From contig UQXC01000064.1 in NCBI GenBank assembly GCA_900544995.1, forward strand, positions 1 through 10,643: a DNA stretch of 10,643 nt. Direction: 5' to 3'. Both the position numbers and the translations under genes were made by a program. This DNA comes from an uncultured Collinsella sp. (lineage in GTDB: Bacteria > Actinomycetota > Coriobacteriia > Coriobacteriales > Coriobacteriaceae). Every line of letters begins with the position of its first letter. Position 1 is the stretch's first letter. The notes beneath the pieces were generated by a model. The model saw only the letters and a list, made by a program, of their open reading frames with translations. It was not told where the DNA came from and made no database searches. Shown here piece by piece: positions 1 through 6,041 of the stretch.

Positions 1-1281
1 GCGCCTGCAGCATCCGTACCCGCTGCTGCCCACCAGCCGACGCTCATTTCGGGCGCCCGCGCTGCCGCCCCGGCGGCATCCGCTGCCCCCGCTGCTACGT
101 CCGCGCGCCAGGGCGGTATGCCTTGGGACCGTGGTGCTGCTGTTCCGGCTGCCCAGCCTTCGCCCCGTTCTGCGTCCGTGTCAGCTTCCAAGCCTGCAGC
201 GCCTGCACCTCAGCCTGCGCCTGCACCTCAGCCTGCGCCGGCTCCGACGCCTCAGCCCGTTGCGGCCCCCGCGCCTGCCATAGCTCCGGCACCTAAGCCC
301 CAGTCCAACAATGCCGCCCAGGTTGCCGTCGCCGGTGCTGCCGAGACGCCCGCGGTCGAGGATGCCGGAGAGCTGCAGCGCAAATGGGCCGAGGTTGTCG
401 AGCGTGTCAAGGCACGTCAGGCTTCCTACGCAGGGCTTTTGCTCAACGCCCGCGCCACGGCCGACGACGGCTCCAAGCTCACGGTCTCGTTCCCCGCGGG
501 TTCGACTTTTGCCATTAAGATGCTCGGTCGCGCCGATACGCAGTCGGTGGTCCTGCCGACGGTCTGCGCGGTCTTCGGTCGTCGTACCGTCGACTATGTC
601 CTGGATGGGGGTGGCACGCCGGCTCCTCAACATGAGGAGCATTCTCCATCTGCACGGGCTGCGGCATCTGCGGACCCGCAACCCGTGTCCTCGGCGGCCC
701 CTGTATCCTCGAGCGCCAGCGCGCCGCAGCAGCAAACGGCACCGGTAGCGGCATCGACCCCGTCGGCGCCTAAGCCCGCGGCGCCCAAACCGGCTGCTCC
801 GACACCCGCGCCCAAGCCCGTCTCGCCCGCGCCCAAGTCGTCTGACCTGGGCAAAGCCCCCTGGCTACGCTCCGACAACCCCGCCGGTGCTCCTGCCACG
901 GGTAAGCTCCCGACCGAGCCCGCACCCCGTGCGCCCGAGCGCTCGGCTGCCCCCAAGGCTCAGCCTGTCGCGCAGTCCGCGCCGTGGGAATCCGAGCAGG
1001 TACCCTACGACGACGCCATGGTCGGCGGCTTTGCTGCCGATGCTGGCGGGGACGATCTTCCTCCGTTCGACGTGCCGGGTGCGACGCCCGCGCCCAAGTC
1101 CGCTGTAGCTGCCCCCAAAGAGGAGGACGCTTCTGCAGCTCCCTGGGAGTCCAACCCCGGCGCCGGCAGCCCCTTCGGCCACCAGGGCGCAGCCCCGAGC
1201 ATCCCGCAGACCGAGGACGAGGCCAAAGACCTCATCCGCAGCGTCTTCGGTCAGGCCACCATCTTCAAGCCGGTGGAGTAG
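1..1281 (+). CDS. dnaX: DNA polymerase III subunit gamma/tau, C-terminal part (5' truncated by window)
   Basis: The reading frame is open from base 1 to the TAG at 1279-1281 (426 codons seen), so the ATP-binding clamp-loader part lies upstream of the window. What is visible is a long Pro/Ala-rich linker, a compact domain at about bases 376-615 (LQRKWAEVVERVKAR, then LTVSFPAGSTFAIKML and TVDYVLDGG), a second Pro/Ala-rich linker, and a short conserved-looking tail (LIRSVFGQATIFKPVE). This layout matches the tau-specific C-terminal region, which in the family links the clamp loader to polymerase and helicase. The identity is supported by ybaB and recR immediately downstream, the usual dnaX-ybaB-recR order. 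The linker carries an 18-bp tandem repeat (199-239) and four Pro-Trp motifs. The alternative, an unrelated Pro/Ala-rich protein, is less likely given this context. The exact domain call is inferred from memory of the family. Confidence 0.85.
   Translation, partial: APAASVPAAAHQPTLISGARAAAPAASAAPAATSARQGGMPWDRGAAVPAAQPSPRSASVSASKPAAPAPQPAPAPQPAPAPTPQPVAAPAPAIAPAPKPQSNNAAQVAVAGAAETPAVEDAGELQRKWAEVVERVKARQASYAGLLLNARATADDGSKLTVSFPAGSTFAIKMLGRADTQSVVLPTVCAVFGRRTVDYVLDGGGTPAPQHEEHSPSARAAASADPQPVSSAAPVSSSASAPQQQTAPVAASTPSAPKPAAPKPAAPTPAPKPVSPAPKSSDLGKAPWLRSDNPAGAPATGKLPTEPAPRAPERSAAPKAQPVAQSAPWESEQVPYDDAMVGGFAADAGGDDLPPFDVPGATPAPKSAVAAPKEEDASAAPWESNPGAGSPFGHQGAAPSIPQTEDEAKDLIRSVFGQATIFKPVE
199..239 (+). 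repeat. 18-bp tandem repeat in the dnaX linker
   Basis: The unit gcgcctgcacctcagcct occurs at 199-216 and again perfectly at 217-234, followed by a partial third copy to 239. It encodes Ala-Pro-Ala-Pro-Gln-Pro units of the disordered linker. It is in frame, so copy-number change by slippage would lengthen or shorten the linker by six residues without breaking the protein. Confidence 0.85.
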
Positions 1282-1302
1282 CTGCGCAGGCGGGGATACT
1301 GC

Positions 1303-1776
1303 TCAAGAAGAGGACCCCTTGTCCGGGCGCATCTGTATTTCGGACATGTGTAGTGTGGTGCCGCGTATGTCGCATTTGAGCAGACAGGTGCGTGACGGTC
1401 GGCCTAGGATGCTGAGGTCGATACGATACGTCGCATGGCTGTCCGTGTACTCGACTTGCTCGGCGTTAATGGTTGCTCCGATTGCCAAATAAACGCCTAG
1501 CTCGGCATCGACAATCTTGAAGTCCTTTATCTTGACCTTGAACTCTTGATAGAGGGACGGGCTGTTGTAGTAGACGGTTCGGGTTCCGTCGGTGCACTCA
1601 TCGGTCGTCTCCCATTTGACGACGGGCTGGTCCGAGCTGGCTATCAGCAGTTCTGCTCCAAAAGCTATGGCATGGGTGATGACAACCAGCAATGCCCAGC
1701 CGACAAAGAGATAGAGAACCACATATGCAACGGGGTGTTTTGAGCGGATGTTTTGGAGCGCGTTGGGGGCATTCAT
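1303..1776 (-). CDS. small membrane-anchored protein of unknown function, 157 aa
   Basis: I do not recognise a family. Residues about 16-46 form one strongly hydrophobic segment (AYVVLYLFVGWALLVVITHA) after a short N-terminus with two basic residues. It is followed by a soluble, probably extracytoplasmic domain of about 110 residues with three cysteines (C61, C131, C135) and alternating beta-like stretches. The start is well supported: on the minus strand ttggaggtgcccc precedes the ATG, with GGAGG at a normal distance, and a perfect TATAAT (plus-strand 1811-1816) lies about 35 bases upstream. The gene faces dnaX tail to tail (21 bases apart) and is divergent from ybaB, so it interrupts the usually contiguous dnaX-ybaB-recR order. 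Its job is unknown; a single-pass sensor or envelope protein is only a guess. Confidence 0.8.
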   Translation of the reverse strand: MNAPNALQNIRSKHPVAYVVLYLFVGWALLVVITHAIAFGAELLIASSDQPVVKWETTDECTDGTRTVYYNSPSLYQEFKVKIKDFKIVDAELGVYLAIGATINAEQVEYTDSHATYRIDLSILGRPSRTCLLKCDIRGTTLHMSEIQMRPDKGSSS

Positions 1777-1810
1777 GGGGCACCTCCAAATTACTATCTA
1801 TGGCAATCAA

Positions 1811-1816
1811 ATTATA
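1811..1816 (-). promoter_or_regulatory. -10 box for the minus-strand membrane protein gene
   Basis: The minus strand reads TATAAT here, 34 bases upstream of the ATG at 1776 and ahead of the GGAGG ribosome binding site. No good -35 hexamer is seen at the expected distance (the minus strand reads AGGCGG at plus-strand 1834-1839), so this is a -10 call only. Confidence 0.5.
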
Positions 1817-1918
1817 CCCTGCCGCCATGTGCGCCGCCTCGAGCAGCGGTTCGGCATTTAGCTATTTAGTGGCGCACATGAAATGCCGGATTCGGCTCTA
1901 CTAGATTGAGTGTGCGAT

Positions 1919-1953
1919 ATTATGCAACCTTGCATAATTCGACCTTGCATAAT
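1919..1953. repeat. three-copy TTGCATAAT array, possible operator
   Basis: ATTATGCAA (1919-1927) and TTGCATAAT (1930-1938) form a perfect 9-bp inverted repeat with a CC spacer. A further TTGCATAAT lies at 1945-1953, giving a 12-bp direct repeat ACCTTGCATAAT with a 15-bp period. The last copy supplies TTGCAT at 1945-1950, which with a 17-bp spacer precedes TGTATT (1968-1973), so the array could overlap the -35 region of a rightward promoter for ybaB-recR. The repeats are seen directly; the binding-site role is inferred. Confidence 0.6.
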
Positions 1954-2031
1954 CTTTGAGTGCGGTTTGTATTGGAGGACATGTATATCGACTGAGGTAA
2001 CACGTCCGCCCCGCTCTCTCGCCGCGCGCCG

Positions 2032-2040
2032 TGGTACGAT
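2032..2040 (+). promoter_or_regulatory. candidate extended -10 promoter for ybaB-recR
   Basis: TGGTACGAT fits the extended -10 pattern TGnTAnnnT. No clear -35 hexamer is present upstream. Transcription from here would give a leader of about 70 bases that includes the two hairpins just ahead of ybaB. A weaker alternative is TTGCAT/TGTATT at 1945-1973. Confidence 0.4.
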
Positions 2041-2067
2041 TTTTGAGTTTGAAAGTCCCGCCGTGCT

Positions 2068-2102
2068 CCGGCTGCCCTTGCAGCTCGGCGTGCGGCCGCA
2101 CG
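2068..2102 (+). promoter_or_regulatory. two stacked hairpins in the ybaB leader
   Basis: Hairpin A pairs CCG-GCTGC (2068-2075) with GCAGC-T-CGG (2080-2088): eight pairs with one bulged T and a CCTT loop. Hairpin B is the perfect 14-bp palindrome CGTGCGGCCGCACG (2089-2102). It ends one base before the AAAGGAG ribosome binding site (2104-2110). CGTGC at 2062-2066 could instead pair with GCACG at 2098-2102, so two mutually exclusive folds are possible. The pairing is seen; a regulatory role is inferred. Confidence 0.4.
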
Positions 2103-2115
2103 TAAAGGAGCCATC

Positions 2116-2436
2116 ATGGCCGGTATGAACATGCAGCAGATGATGAAGCAGGCTCGCAAGATGCAGGAGCAGCTTGCCGCCGCGCAGGAGAACCTCAAGT
2201 CCCAGACCGTCGACGCCTCTGCCGGCGGCGGCATGGTCAAGGTGACCGTTAACGGCGAGATGGAGCTCGTCAACCTCACCATCGATCCCGATGCGCTCGA
2301 TCCCGAGGACGTCGATATGCTGCAGGATATGATCATGGCTGCCGTCAACGAGGCCGTCCGCGGCGTCAACGAGCTCGCCAACAAGCAGATGGGCGCCATC
2401 ACCGGCGGCCTCAACATCCCGGGCATGCCGTTCTAA
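2116..2436 (+). CDS. ybaB: YbaB/EbfC family nucleoid-associated protein
   Basis: This is a full-length 106-residue member of a family whose members are normally about 100-110 residues. The N-terminus is Met-rich and helical (MNMQQMMKQARKMQEQLAAA). Next come a Gly-rich turn (SAGGGMVKVTVNGEMEL) and the family-typical strand-turn VNLTIDPDAL-DPEDVDMLQDMI, and the tail is Gly- and Met-rich (TGGLNIPGMPF). The family forms dimers that bind DNA without strong sequence preference and is linked to recombination and repair. The start is fixed by AAAGGAG at 2104-2110, five bases before the ATG. recR begins 13 bases after the stop, so the two are presumably co-transcribed. Confidence 0.96.
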   Translation: MAGMNMQQMMKQARKMQEQLAAAQENLKSQTVDASAGGGMVKVTVNGEMELVNLTIDPDALDPEDVDMLQDMIMAAVNEAVRGVNELANKQMGAITGGLNIPGMPF

Positions 2437-2449
2437 GACACGCATATAT

Positions 2450-3046
2450 ATGAGTGCCAACCACAGTCTGCAAAAACTGCTCGATGAGCTGGGCCGTCTG
2501 CCGGGCATTGGTCCCAAGTCGGCCCAGCGCATCGCCTATTACCTGCTCGAGGCCGATGCCGAGGAGGCCCGCCGCCTGGCCGAGGCCATCCTGGAGGTCA
2601 AGCAGGAGGTCCACTTTTGCAGCCGTTGCTTTAACTACGCCACGGCCGACGAGTGCTCCATCTGCCAGGACCCGATGCGCGATACCACTCGCATTTGCGT
2701 GGTGGGCGAGCCGCGCGACGTCCAGGCGATTGAGCGCACGGGCAGCTATCATGGCCTGTACCATGTGCTGGGCGGCGTGATCAGCCCCATGGACAAGATT
2801 GGTCCCGAGCAGTTGCACATCCGCGAGCTGCTGGTGCGTCTGGGCCACGAGGATATCCATGAGGTCATTATCGCCACCAACCCCAACATCGAGGGCGAGA
2901 CCACGGCGAGCTACCTGGCCCGCACTATCAAGCCGCTGGGCGTCGAGGTATCGCGTCTGGCAAGCGGCCTTCCCGTGGGCGGCGACCTGGAGTATGCCGA
3001 CGAGCTTACGCTTGGGCGCGCCATCGAGGCCCGTCGCACGATTTAG
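2450..3046 (+). CDS. recR: recombination mediator protein RecR
   Basis: At 198 residues this is the usual RecR length. The order of domains is a helix-hairpin-helix (LGRLPGIGPKSAQRIAYYLL, about 14-34), a four-cysteine zinc motif C57-x2-C60-x8-C69-x2-C72, a TOPRIM core (RICVVGEPRD at 81-90, then ATNPNIEGETTASYLA), and a C-terminal Walker-B-like segment ending ELTLGRAIEARRTI. RecR acts with RecO/RecF to load RecA on gapped DNA in the cytoplasm. The ATG at 2450 follows cgcatatat with no recognisable Shine-Dalgarno sequence, so translation may depend on coupling to ybaB 13 bases upstream. All key residues are present. Confidence 0.97.
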   Translation: MSANHSLQKLLDELGRLPGIGPKSAQRIAYYLLEADAEEARRLAEAILEVKQEVHFCSRCFNYATADECSICQDPMRDTTRICVVGEPRDVQAIERTGSYHGLYHVLGGVISPMDKIGPEQLHIRELLVRLGHEDIHEVIIATNPNIEGETTASYLARTIKPLGVEVSRLASGLPVGGDLEYADELTLGRAIEARRTI

Positions 3047-3124
3047 GTGGCGAGCCTGCTCCTGCCGTATGTTTTCCTCGCGATGCACGAGGTAGTCATA
3101 ATTTCCCCGTGCGACTGTGAGTTT

Positions 3125-3134
3125 GTTGTGCAAC
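3125..3134. promoter_or_regulatory. palindrome GTTGTGCAAC, candidate operator copy 1
   Basis: This is the core of the longer inverted repeat TTTGTTG-TG-CAACAAA (3122-3137). The decamer matches GTTGCGCAAC at 3198-3207 in nine of ten positions. Start-to-start distance is 73 bp, close to seven helical turns. The sequence is seen directly; the repressor-site role is inferred and the protein is unknown. Confidence 0.5.
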
Positions 3135-3162
3135 AAAGATGCTTCGTATCCGCTTATCGCAT

Positions 3163-3182
3163 GGATGCTTCCGCTCGCATCC
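3163..3182 (+). terminator. weak hairpin after recR, possible terminator
   Basis: GGATGC (3163-3168) and GCATCC (3177-3182) form a six-pair stem with an eight-base loop followed by ttaattt. The U-tract is poor and it lies about 115 bases after the recR stop, so this is a tentative call. Confidence 0.3.
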
Positions 3183-3197
3183 TTAATTTGCCCATTC

Positions 3198-3207
3198 GTT
3201 GCGCAAC
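3198..3207. promoter_or_regulatory. palindrome GTTGCGCAAC, candidate operator copy 2
   Basis: A perfect 10-bp palindrome that covers the expected -35 region of the extended -10 promoter at 3221-3229. A bound protein here would be expected to block that promoter. Its near twin is at 3125-3134. Confidence 0.5.
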
Positions 3208-3220
3208 CTTTTGGGTTCGC

Positions 3221-3229
3221 TGATACACT
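3221..3229 (+). promoter_or_regulatory. extended -10 promoter for the kinase operon
   Basis: TGATACACT fits the extended -10 pattern, with TACACT at 3224-3229. TTGCGC (3199-3204) is a weak -35 candidate at a long 19-bp spacing. The predicted start would be near 3236, only about 15 bases before the terminator-like hairpin. Confidence 0.45.
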
Positions 3230-3251
3230 CAAATATGGATTTGAATGAATG

Positions 3252-3276
3252 CGCCGCTTCTGAGCGGCGTGTTTTT
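3252..3276 (+). terminator. terminator-like hairpin in the leader of the kinase operon
   Basis: CGCCGCT (3252-3258) and AGCGGCG (3263-3269) form a perfect seven-pair stem with a TCTG loop, followed directly by tgttttt (3270-3276). It has the form of an intrinsic terminator, yet it lies between the likely promoter and the GGAGGAG ribosome binding site of the first gene. It could be a read-through-controlled attenuator, or an end for any transcript coming from recR. Confidence 0.55.
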
Positions 3277-3291
3277 CTTGGAGGAGAACGC

Positions 3292-4197
3292 ATGCGGCCC
3301 GGTGGCACTCAGACAAAGCGCGGCGCCGCGGTGCGCATGCGACGCCGACTGGGCTTGGCGCCGCGGGCGTACGTGCTGCTGTCGTGCTCGCTGGTGCTGG
3401 TCATGGCTGGCGTTTCTGCCTATGGCATGACCGTGCCGTCCATGATGCAGGCGCATGCCGCACGCGAACCGCGCGTGGGGCATGAGGTCAAAAGTGATCT
3501 GGGTACCACGACTGGATATGCTTGGGCAAGTGTGGTCGCGCATATTGTGTTTGGCACCGACGATGCGGACGGCGCCGAGGCCCCGGACAACGAAGTCACG
3601 CTTGCCAATGGCAAAACCATCGTGCTCACCAACACCAAGATCATCGATCGGTTGTCCAACAATAGCGTGGCGGCAACGGTGAATAAGGTCGAGCAGCAAA
3701 AGGAGCAGGACGCCCAGCAGTCCGGAAAGCCCGGTAGCTCGGATACTTCTGGCTCCGGCTCGGATTCATCGAGTTCGGGCGGCGGCTCTGGGTCGGGTTC
3801 CTCTACCGGAGGGTCTGGAAACGGCGGCTCGACGGGCGGCAACACTGACAACGATGCAAACTCCGGTGGCCTTTCCGCTGCTGAAGAAGAGAGCATTCAC
3901 AGTTGGCTTGTGACCAAGTACAACATGCTCGACGGCTATGTTTCTCGTGCCAATGACGTGGTCTCGACCTATAACTCTACGGGAGATCCCAGGCCGTGCG
4001 ACAGCCTGGTCGGGGAGATGTTTGTCATTCGAGCCGAGTTCGGTCGTCAGACATTCTCGCCCCGGTCAAAGTGGTATCAGCAGTATGCCAATCTGTGGGG
4101 CTGTTACACCAACCTATGTCAATGGGTCGGCCATTACGGCGATGATGACGTCGCGCTCGGTAACTTCAACAATAACGTGGCGGCGCTTGCCCTATGA
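3292..4197 (+). CDS. membrane-anchored or secreted protein with Ser/Gly-rich linker, 301 aa
   Basis: The family is not recognised. The N-terminus is basic (MRPGGTQTKRGAAVRMRRRL), then one hydrophobic segment at about 26-46 (AYVLLSCSLVLVMAGVSAYG) suits an uncleaved signal-anchor, placing the rest outside the membrane. Residues 50-140 form a small domain (VTLANGKTIVLTNTKIIDRL), 144-193 a Ser/Gly/Asp/Asn linker, and 195-301 a C-terminal domain rich in Trp/Tyr with three cysteines (C236, C271, C276). I chose the ATG at 3292 because GGAGGAG (3280-3286) precedes it; an upstream TTG at 3199 would read through the hairpin and the palindrome. The stop overlaps the kinase start in ATGA, so the two are translationally coupled. 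It may be an extracytoplasmic partner or sensor for the kinase; this is inferred from context only. Confidence 0.85.
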   Translation: MRPGGTQTKRGAAVRMRRRLGLAPRAYVLLSCSLVLVMAGVSAYGMTVPSMMQAHAAREPRVGHEVKSDLGTTTGYAWASVVAHIVFGTDDADGAEAPDNEVTLANGKTIVLTNTKIIDRLSNNSVAATVNKVEQQKEQDAQQSGKPGSSDTSGSGSDSSSSGGGSGSGSSTGGSGNGGSTGGNTDNDANSGGLSAAEEESIHSWLVTKYNMLDGYVSRANDVVSTYNSTGDPRPCDSLVGEMFVIRAEFGRQTFSPRSKWYQQYANLWGCYTNLCQWVGHYGDDDVALGNFNNNVAALAL

Positions 4198-6038
4198 TGA
4201 CCGATCTTGCATCCACCACACCACAATCGCTCGGTCGCGATCCCATGGTCGGCCTGCGCCTGGCGCGTGTCGACGGGTTTGAGCCGGCCATTGCGCTCGG
4301 TCAGGACGAACTGCCTGCCTATCTGCGTCGTTTTACGATGCTGTTTGCCGACGATGCCACCATGCGCCGTGGCGGTATCGGCCGCGTGACGCGTGCCGTC
4401 AACGCCCAAGGCGAGGCCGTGGCACTCAAGCAGCTCATCTTGCCGACGCGCGATGAGTTTGATGACGATGCCGCTCACGAGGCGCTGGTCGCCAAGTTCA
4501 AGGCGGCGTTTCGCGAGGAATACGAATGCCATCGCGCCCTTTCGGGCCTTAAGGGCTTTCCCCGCCTCTATGGCTGGGGCGAGGTCGACGGTGTGCCTGC
4601 AATTGTCATGGAATGGGTCGAGGGCGAGACGCTTGCCCGCTTGCGTTCGCGACTTGCCGTGGACGATGCCGGACGCCTGTCGCCGCTTGTGGCGGCGCGT
4701 CTGGGTCGCGACCTGTTCGATCTGCTCTGCCGTATGAGCCTGGTGGGCGAGGGCTTTGTCCATCGCGATATCTCGCCCGCTAATGTTATGGTGCGCACGG
4801 CGCGCCTGCCGCTCGACCGACAGCTTGCCGAAGGCACCTTCGACCTGTGCTTGATCGACTTTGGCTCGTCGCTGGCGCTCGAGCCCGCCTCTGCGGTGGC
4901 CGGCACCGGCGGCAAGGCGTCGTTTACCGAGCGCTATGCCACGTTGCGCCGTGCGACGGTGGCCTACGCCCCGCCCGAGATGCTCACCGACGATATCCCC
5001 GACCTGTGCATGCTTCGCATGTCGCCGGCGATCGATGTCTACGCAGCGGCGAGTGCGGTCTACGAGCTCATCGCCGGTGTCGCGCCGTACGAAGTAGCGC
5101 CGGGTGCGTCGGGTACTTCGGGCTCGCGCAAAAAGACACGCGATATCGCCAGCCCTTATCGCCTCAAGATGGATACGCTGCCCGATTATCCCGTCGGCGC
5201 CCACGCGCCCGGCTGCGACTTGACGCAACTGCTGCGACGCGAGCCCGATGTGGCACTTGCCGCGGCCGAACAGGCTCAGCAGTTGGGGCTCGATCCAAAT
5301 TCCGAGGACCTGCGCGATGCGCTGGCGTTTGTCGACGCTCAGCTGTTCGATGTGGTGATGGCCTGCCTGTCCTGCCATCAGGAAGATCGTCCCGAGCCGG
5401 CTGCGGCGGAGGCGGCGCTCTCGGCATTTTGCGACCACTATGCGCAAAATGTCGGTCGTTCGCTCCGCGGCGAGCCGCTCACGCCGTGCCCCATGGATGC
5501 GTCTGGCCGCGCGGTGCGTCGCGCGCTGATGGTCGGCGCGACGGTCGTCTGTGGCGTGGTTTGGGCTGTGGTCGTGGTTTCGGCCGCGCTGCTGGCGTCG
5601 GGCGCTCGCGTGACGGCGACTTTGGGATCGCTCGTGTGGTCTGGGTCGCTACCGGGTATTATTGCCGCACTGGCGTTGGCGCTGCCAGGCATAGCCGGCG
5701 TTGCCGCGGGGGCACTTGCGCGCGATCGGCGCTCGGGCTTCCTGCAGGGTGTGCTTGCGCTTTCTGCCTGCGAGGTTCCGGTGCTGGTTGTGGCTGCATG
5801 TAGCGTATTTTCCCAACGCGCCGTGATGGGCGGCCTTGTTGCCGCTCTGGTTGCAACCTATACGCTTACGTGGTTTTTGCTTGCGATGGGCTTTGCCTTT
5901 GAACTTCCCGTTTCGGCACCGCGACGCACAAAAGCCCAGATGGCGACTCCGCTTGCCGGTGGAGCCGCAGCTGTCCGTACTTTTGGCGGACCTGTCGAAG
6001 TATCGTCCGATTCTATTTCTACGACCAAGGAGGCCTAG
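4194..6038 (+). CDS. membrane-anchored Ser/Thr protein kinase (Hanks type), 614 aa
   Basis: The kinase domain is at about 55-415: degenerate glycine loop RRGGIGRV (58-65), catalytic ATP-anchoring K79 in VALKQ, a likely helix-C Glu at 108-111, catalytic loop HRDISPANVM (H190-R191-D192, N197), metal-binding DFG (222-224), APPE (259-262), and D281 in AIDVYAAA. All residues needed for phosphotransfer are present, so activity is expected. About 70 extra residues sit between YELIAGVAPYE (290-300) and the last helices (DVVMACLSCHQEDRPE). After a short linker, about four hydrophobic helices lie at 443-470, 482-509, 515-539 and 543-573, followed by a short polar tail. Unlike PknB-type kinases no extracellular PASTA repeats are seen; the sensor may be the upstream protein. 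The start overlaps that gene by four bases, and an FHA protein follows three bases after the stop. Confidence 0.93.
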   Translation: MMTDLASTTPQSLGRDPMVGLRLARVDGFEPAIALGQDELPAYLRRFTMLFADDATMRRGGIGRVTRAVNAQGEAVALKQLILPTRDEFDDDAAHEALVAKFKAAFREEYECHRALSGLKGFPRLYGWGEVDGVPAIVMEWVEGETLARLRSRLAVDDAGRLSPLVAARLGRDLFDLLCRMSLVGEGFVHRDISPANVMVRTARLPLDRQLAEGTFDLCLIDFGSSLALEPASAVAGTGGKASFTERYATLRRATVAYAPPEMLTDDIPDLCMLRMSPAIDVYAAASAVYELIAGVAPYEVAPGASGTSGSRKKTRDIASPYRLKMDTLPDYPVGAHAPGCDLTQLLRREPDVALAAAEQAQQLGLDPNSEDLRDALAFVDAQLFDVVMACLSCHQEDRPEPAAAEAALSAFCDHYAQNVGRSLRGEPLTPCPMDASGRAVRRALMVGATVVCGVVWAVVVVSAALLASGARVTATLGSLVWSGSLPGIIAALALALPGIAGVAAGALARDRRSGFLQGVLALSACEVPVLVVAACSVFSQRAVMGGLVAALVATYTLTWFLLAMGFAFELPVSAPRRTKAQMATPLAGGAAAVRTFGGPVEVSSDSISTTKEA

Positions 6039-6041
6039 GTC

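Larger units (their letters stand above)
1777..2115. other. 339-base divergent intergenic region between the membrane protein gene and ybaB
   Basis: No protein gene of convincing quality is seen. The region holds the leftward -10 box, a three-copy TTGCATAAT array (1919-1953), a plausible extended -10 box (2032-2040) and two adjacent leader hairpins (2068-2102) ending one base before the ybaB ribosome binding site. I looked for the SRP RNA, which neighbours dnaX in many Gram-positive bacteria, and saw none of its conserved GGAAGGAAGCA-type core. Confidence 0.7.
3047..3291. other. 245-base intergenic region upstream of the kinase operon
   Basis: No gene is seen. From left to right it contains the palindrome TTTGTTG-TG-CAACAAA (3122-3137), a weak hairpin (3163-3182), the palindrome GTTGCGCAAC (3198-3207), an extended -10 box (3221-3229), a terminator-like hairpin (3252-3276) and the ribosome binding site GGAGGAG (3280-3286). 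The density of elements suggests that the downstream operon is regulated. Confidence 0.65.

Noticed and set aside
199..239. Tandem repeat in dnaX as a CRISPR or mobile repeat
   Set aside because: It is a simple in-frame Ala/Pro/Gln coding repeat of a disordered linker, with no spacers.
1981..1995. Mini-ORF ATG-TAT-ATC-GAC-TGA after GGAGG
   Set aside because: GGAGG is only two bases from the ATG, too close for good initiation, and four codons give no regulatory logic; considered chance.
1977..2115. SRP RNA (ffs), tRNA or other known RNA gene next to dnaX
   Set aside because: No conserved SRP core and no tRNA-like cloverleaf could be found here or elsewhere in the window.
3199..3291. TTG at 3199 as start of the first kinase-operon gene
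   Set aside because: It would translate a palindrome, the -10 box and the terminator-like hairpin; the ATG at 3292 has a strong GGAGGAG site.
2411..3316. Minus-strand frame opposite recR and its downstream region
   Set aside because: recR on the plus strand is unambiguous and the antisense product has no family features.
4134..5447. Long minus-strand open frame (437 codons) opposite the kinase gene
   Set aside because: Typical antisense shadow in GC-rich coding DNA: Arg/His/Ala-rich, no ribosome binding site, no recognisable motif, and the plus strand encodes a complete kinase.
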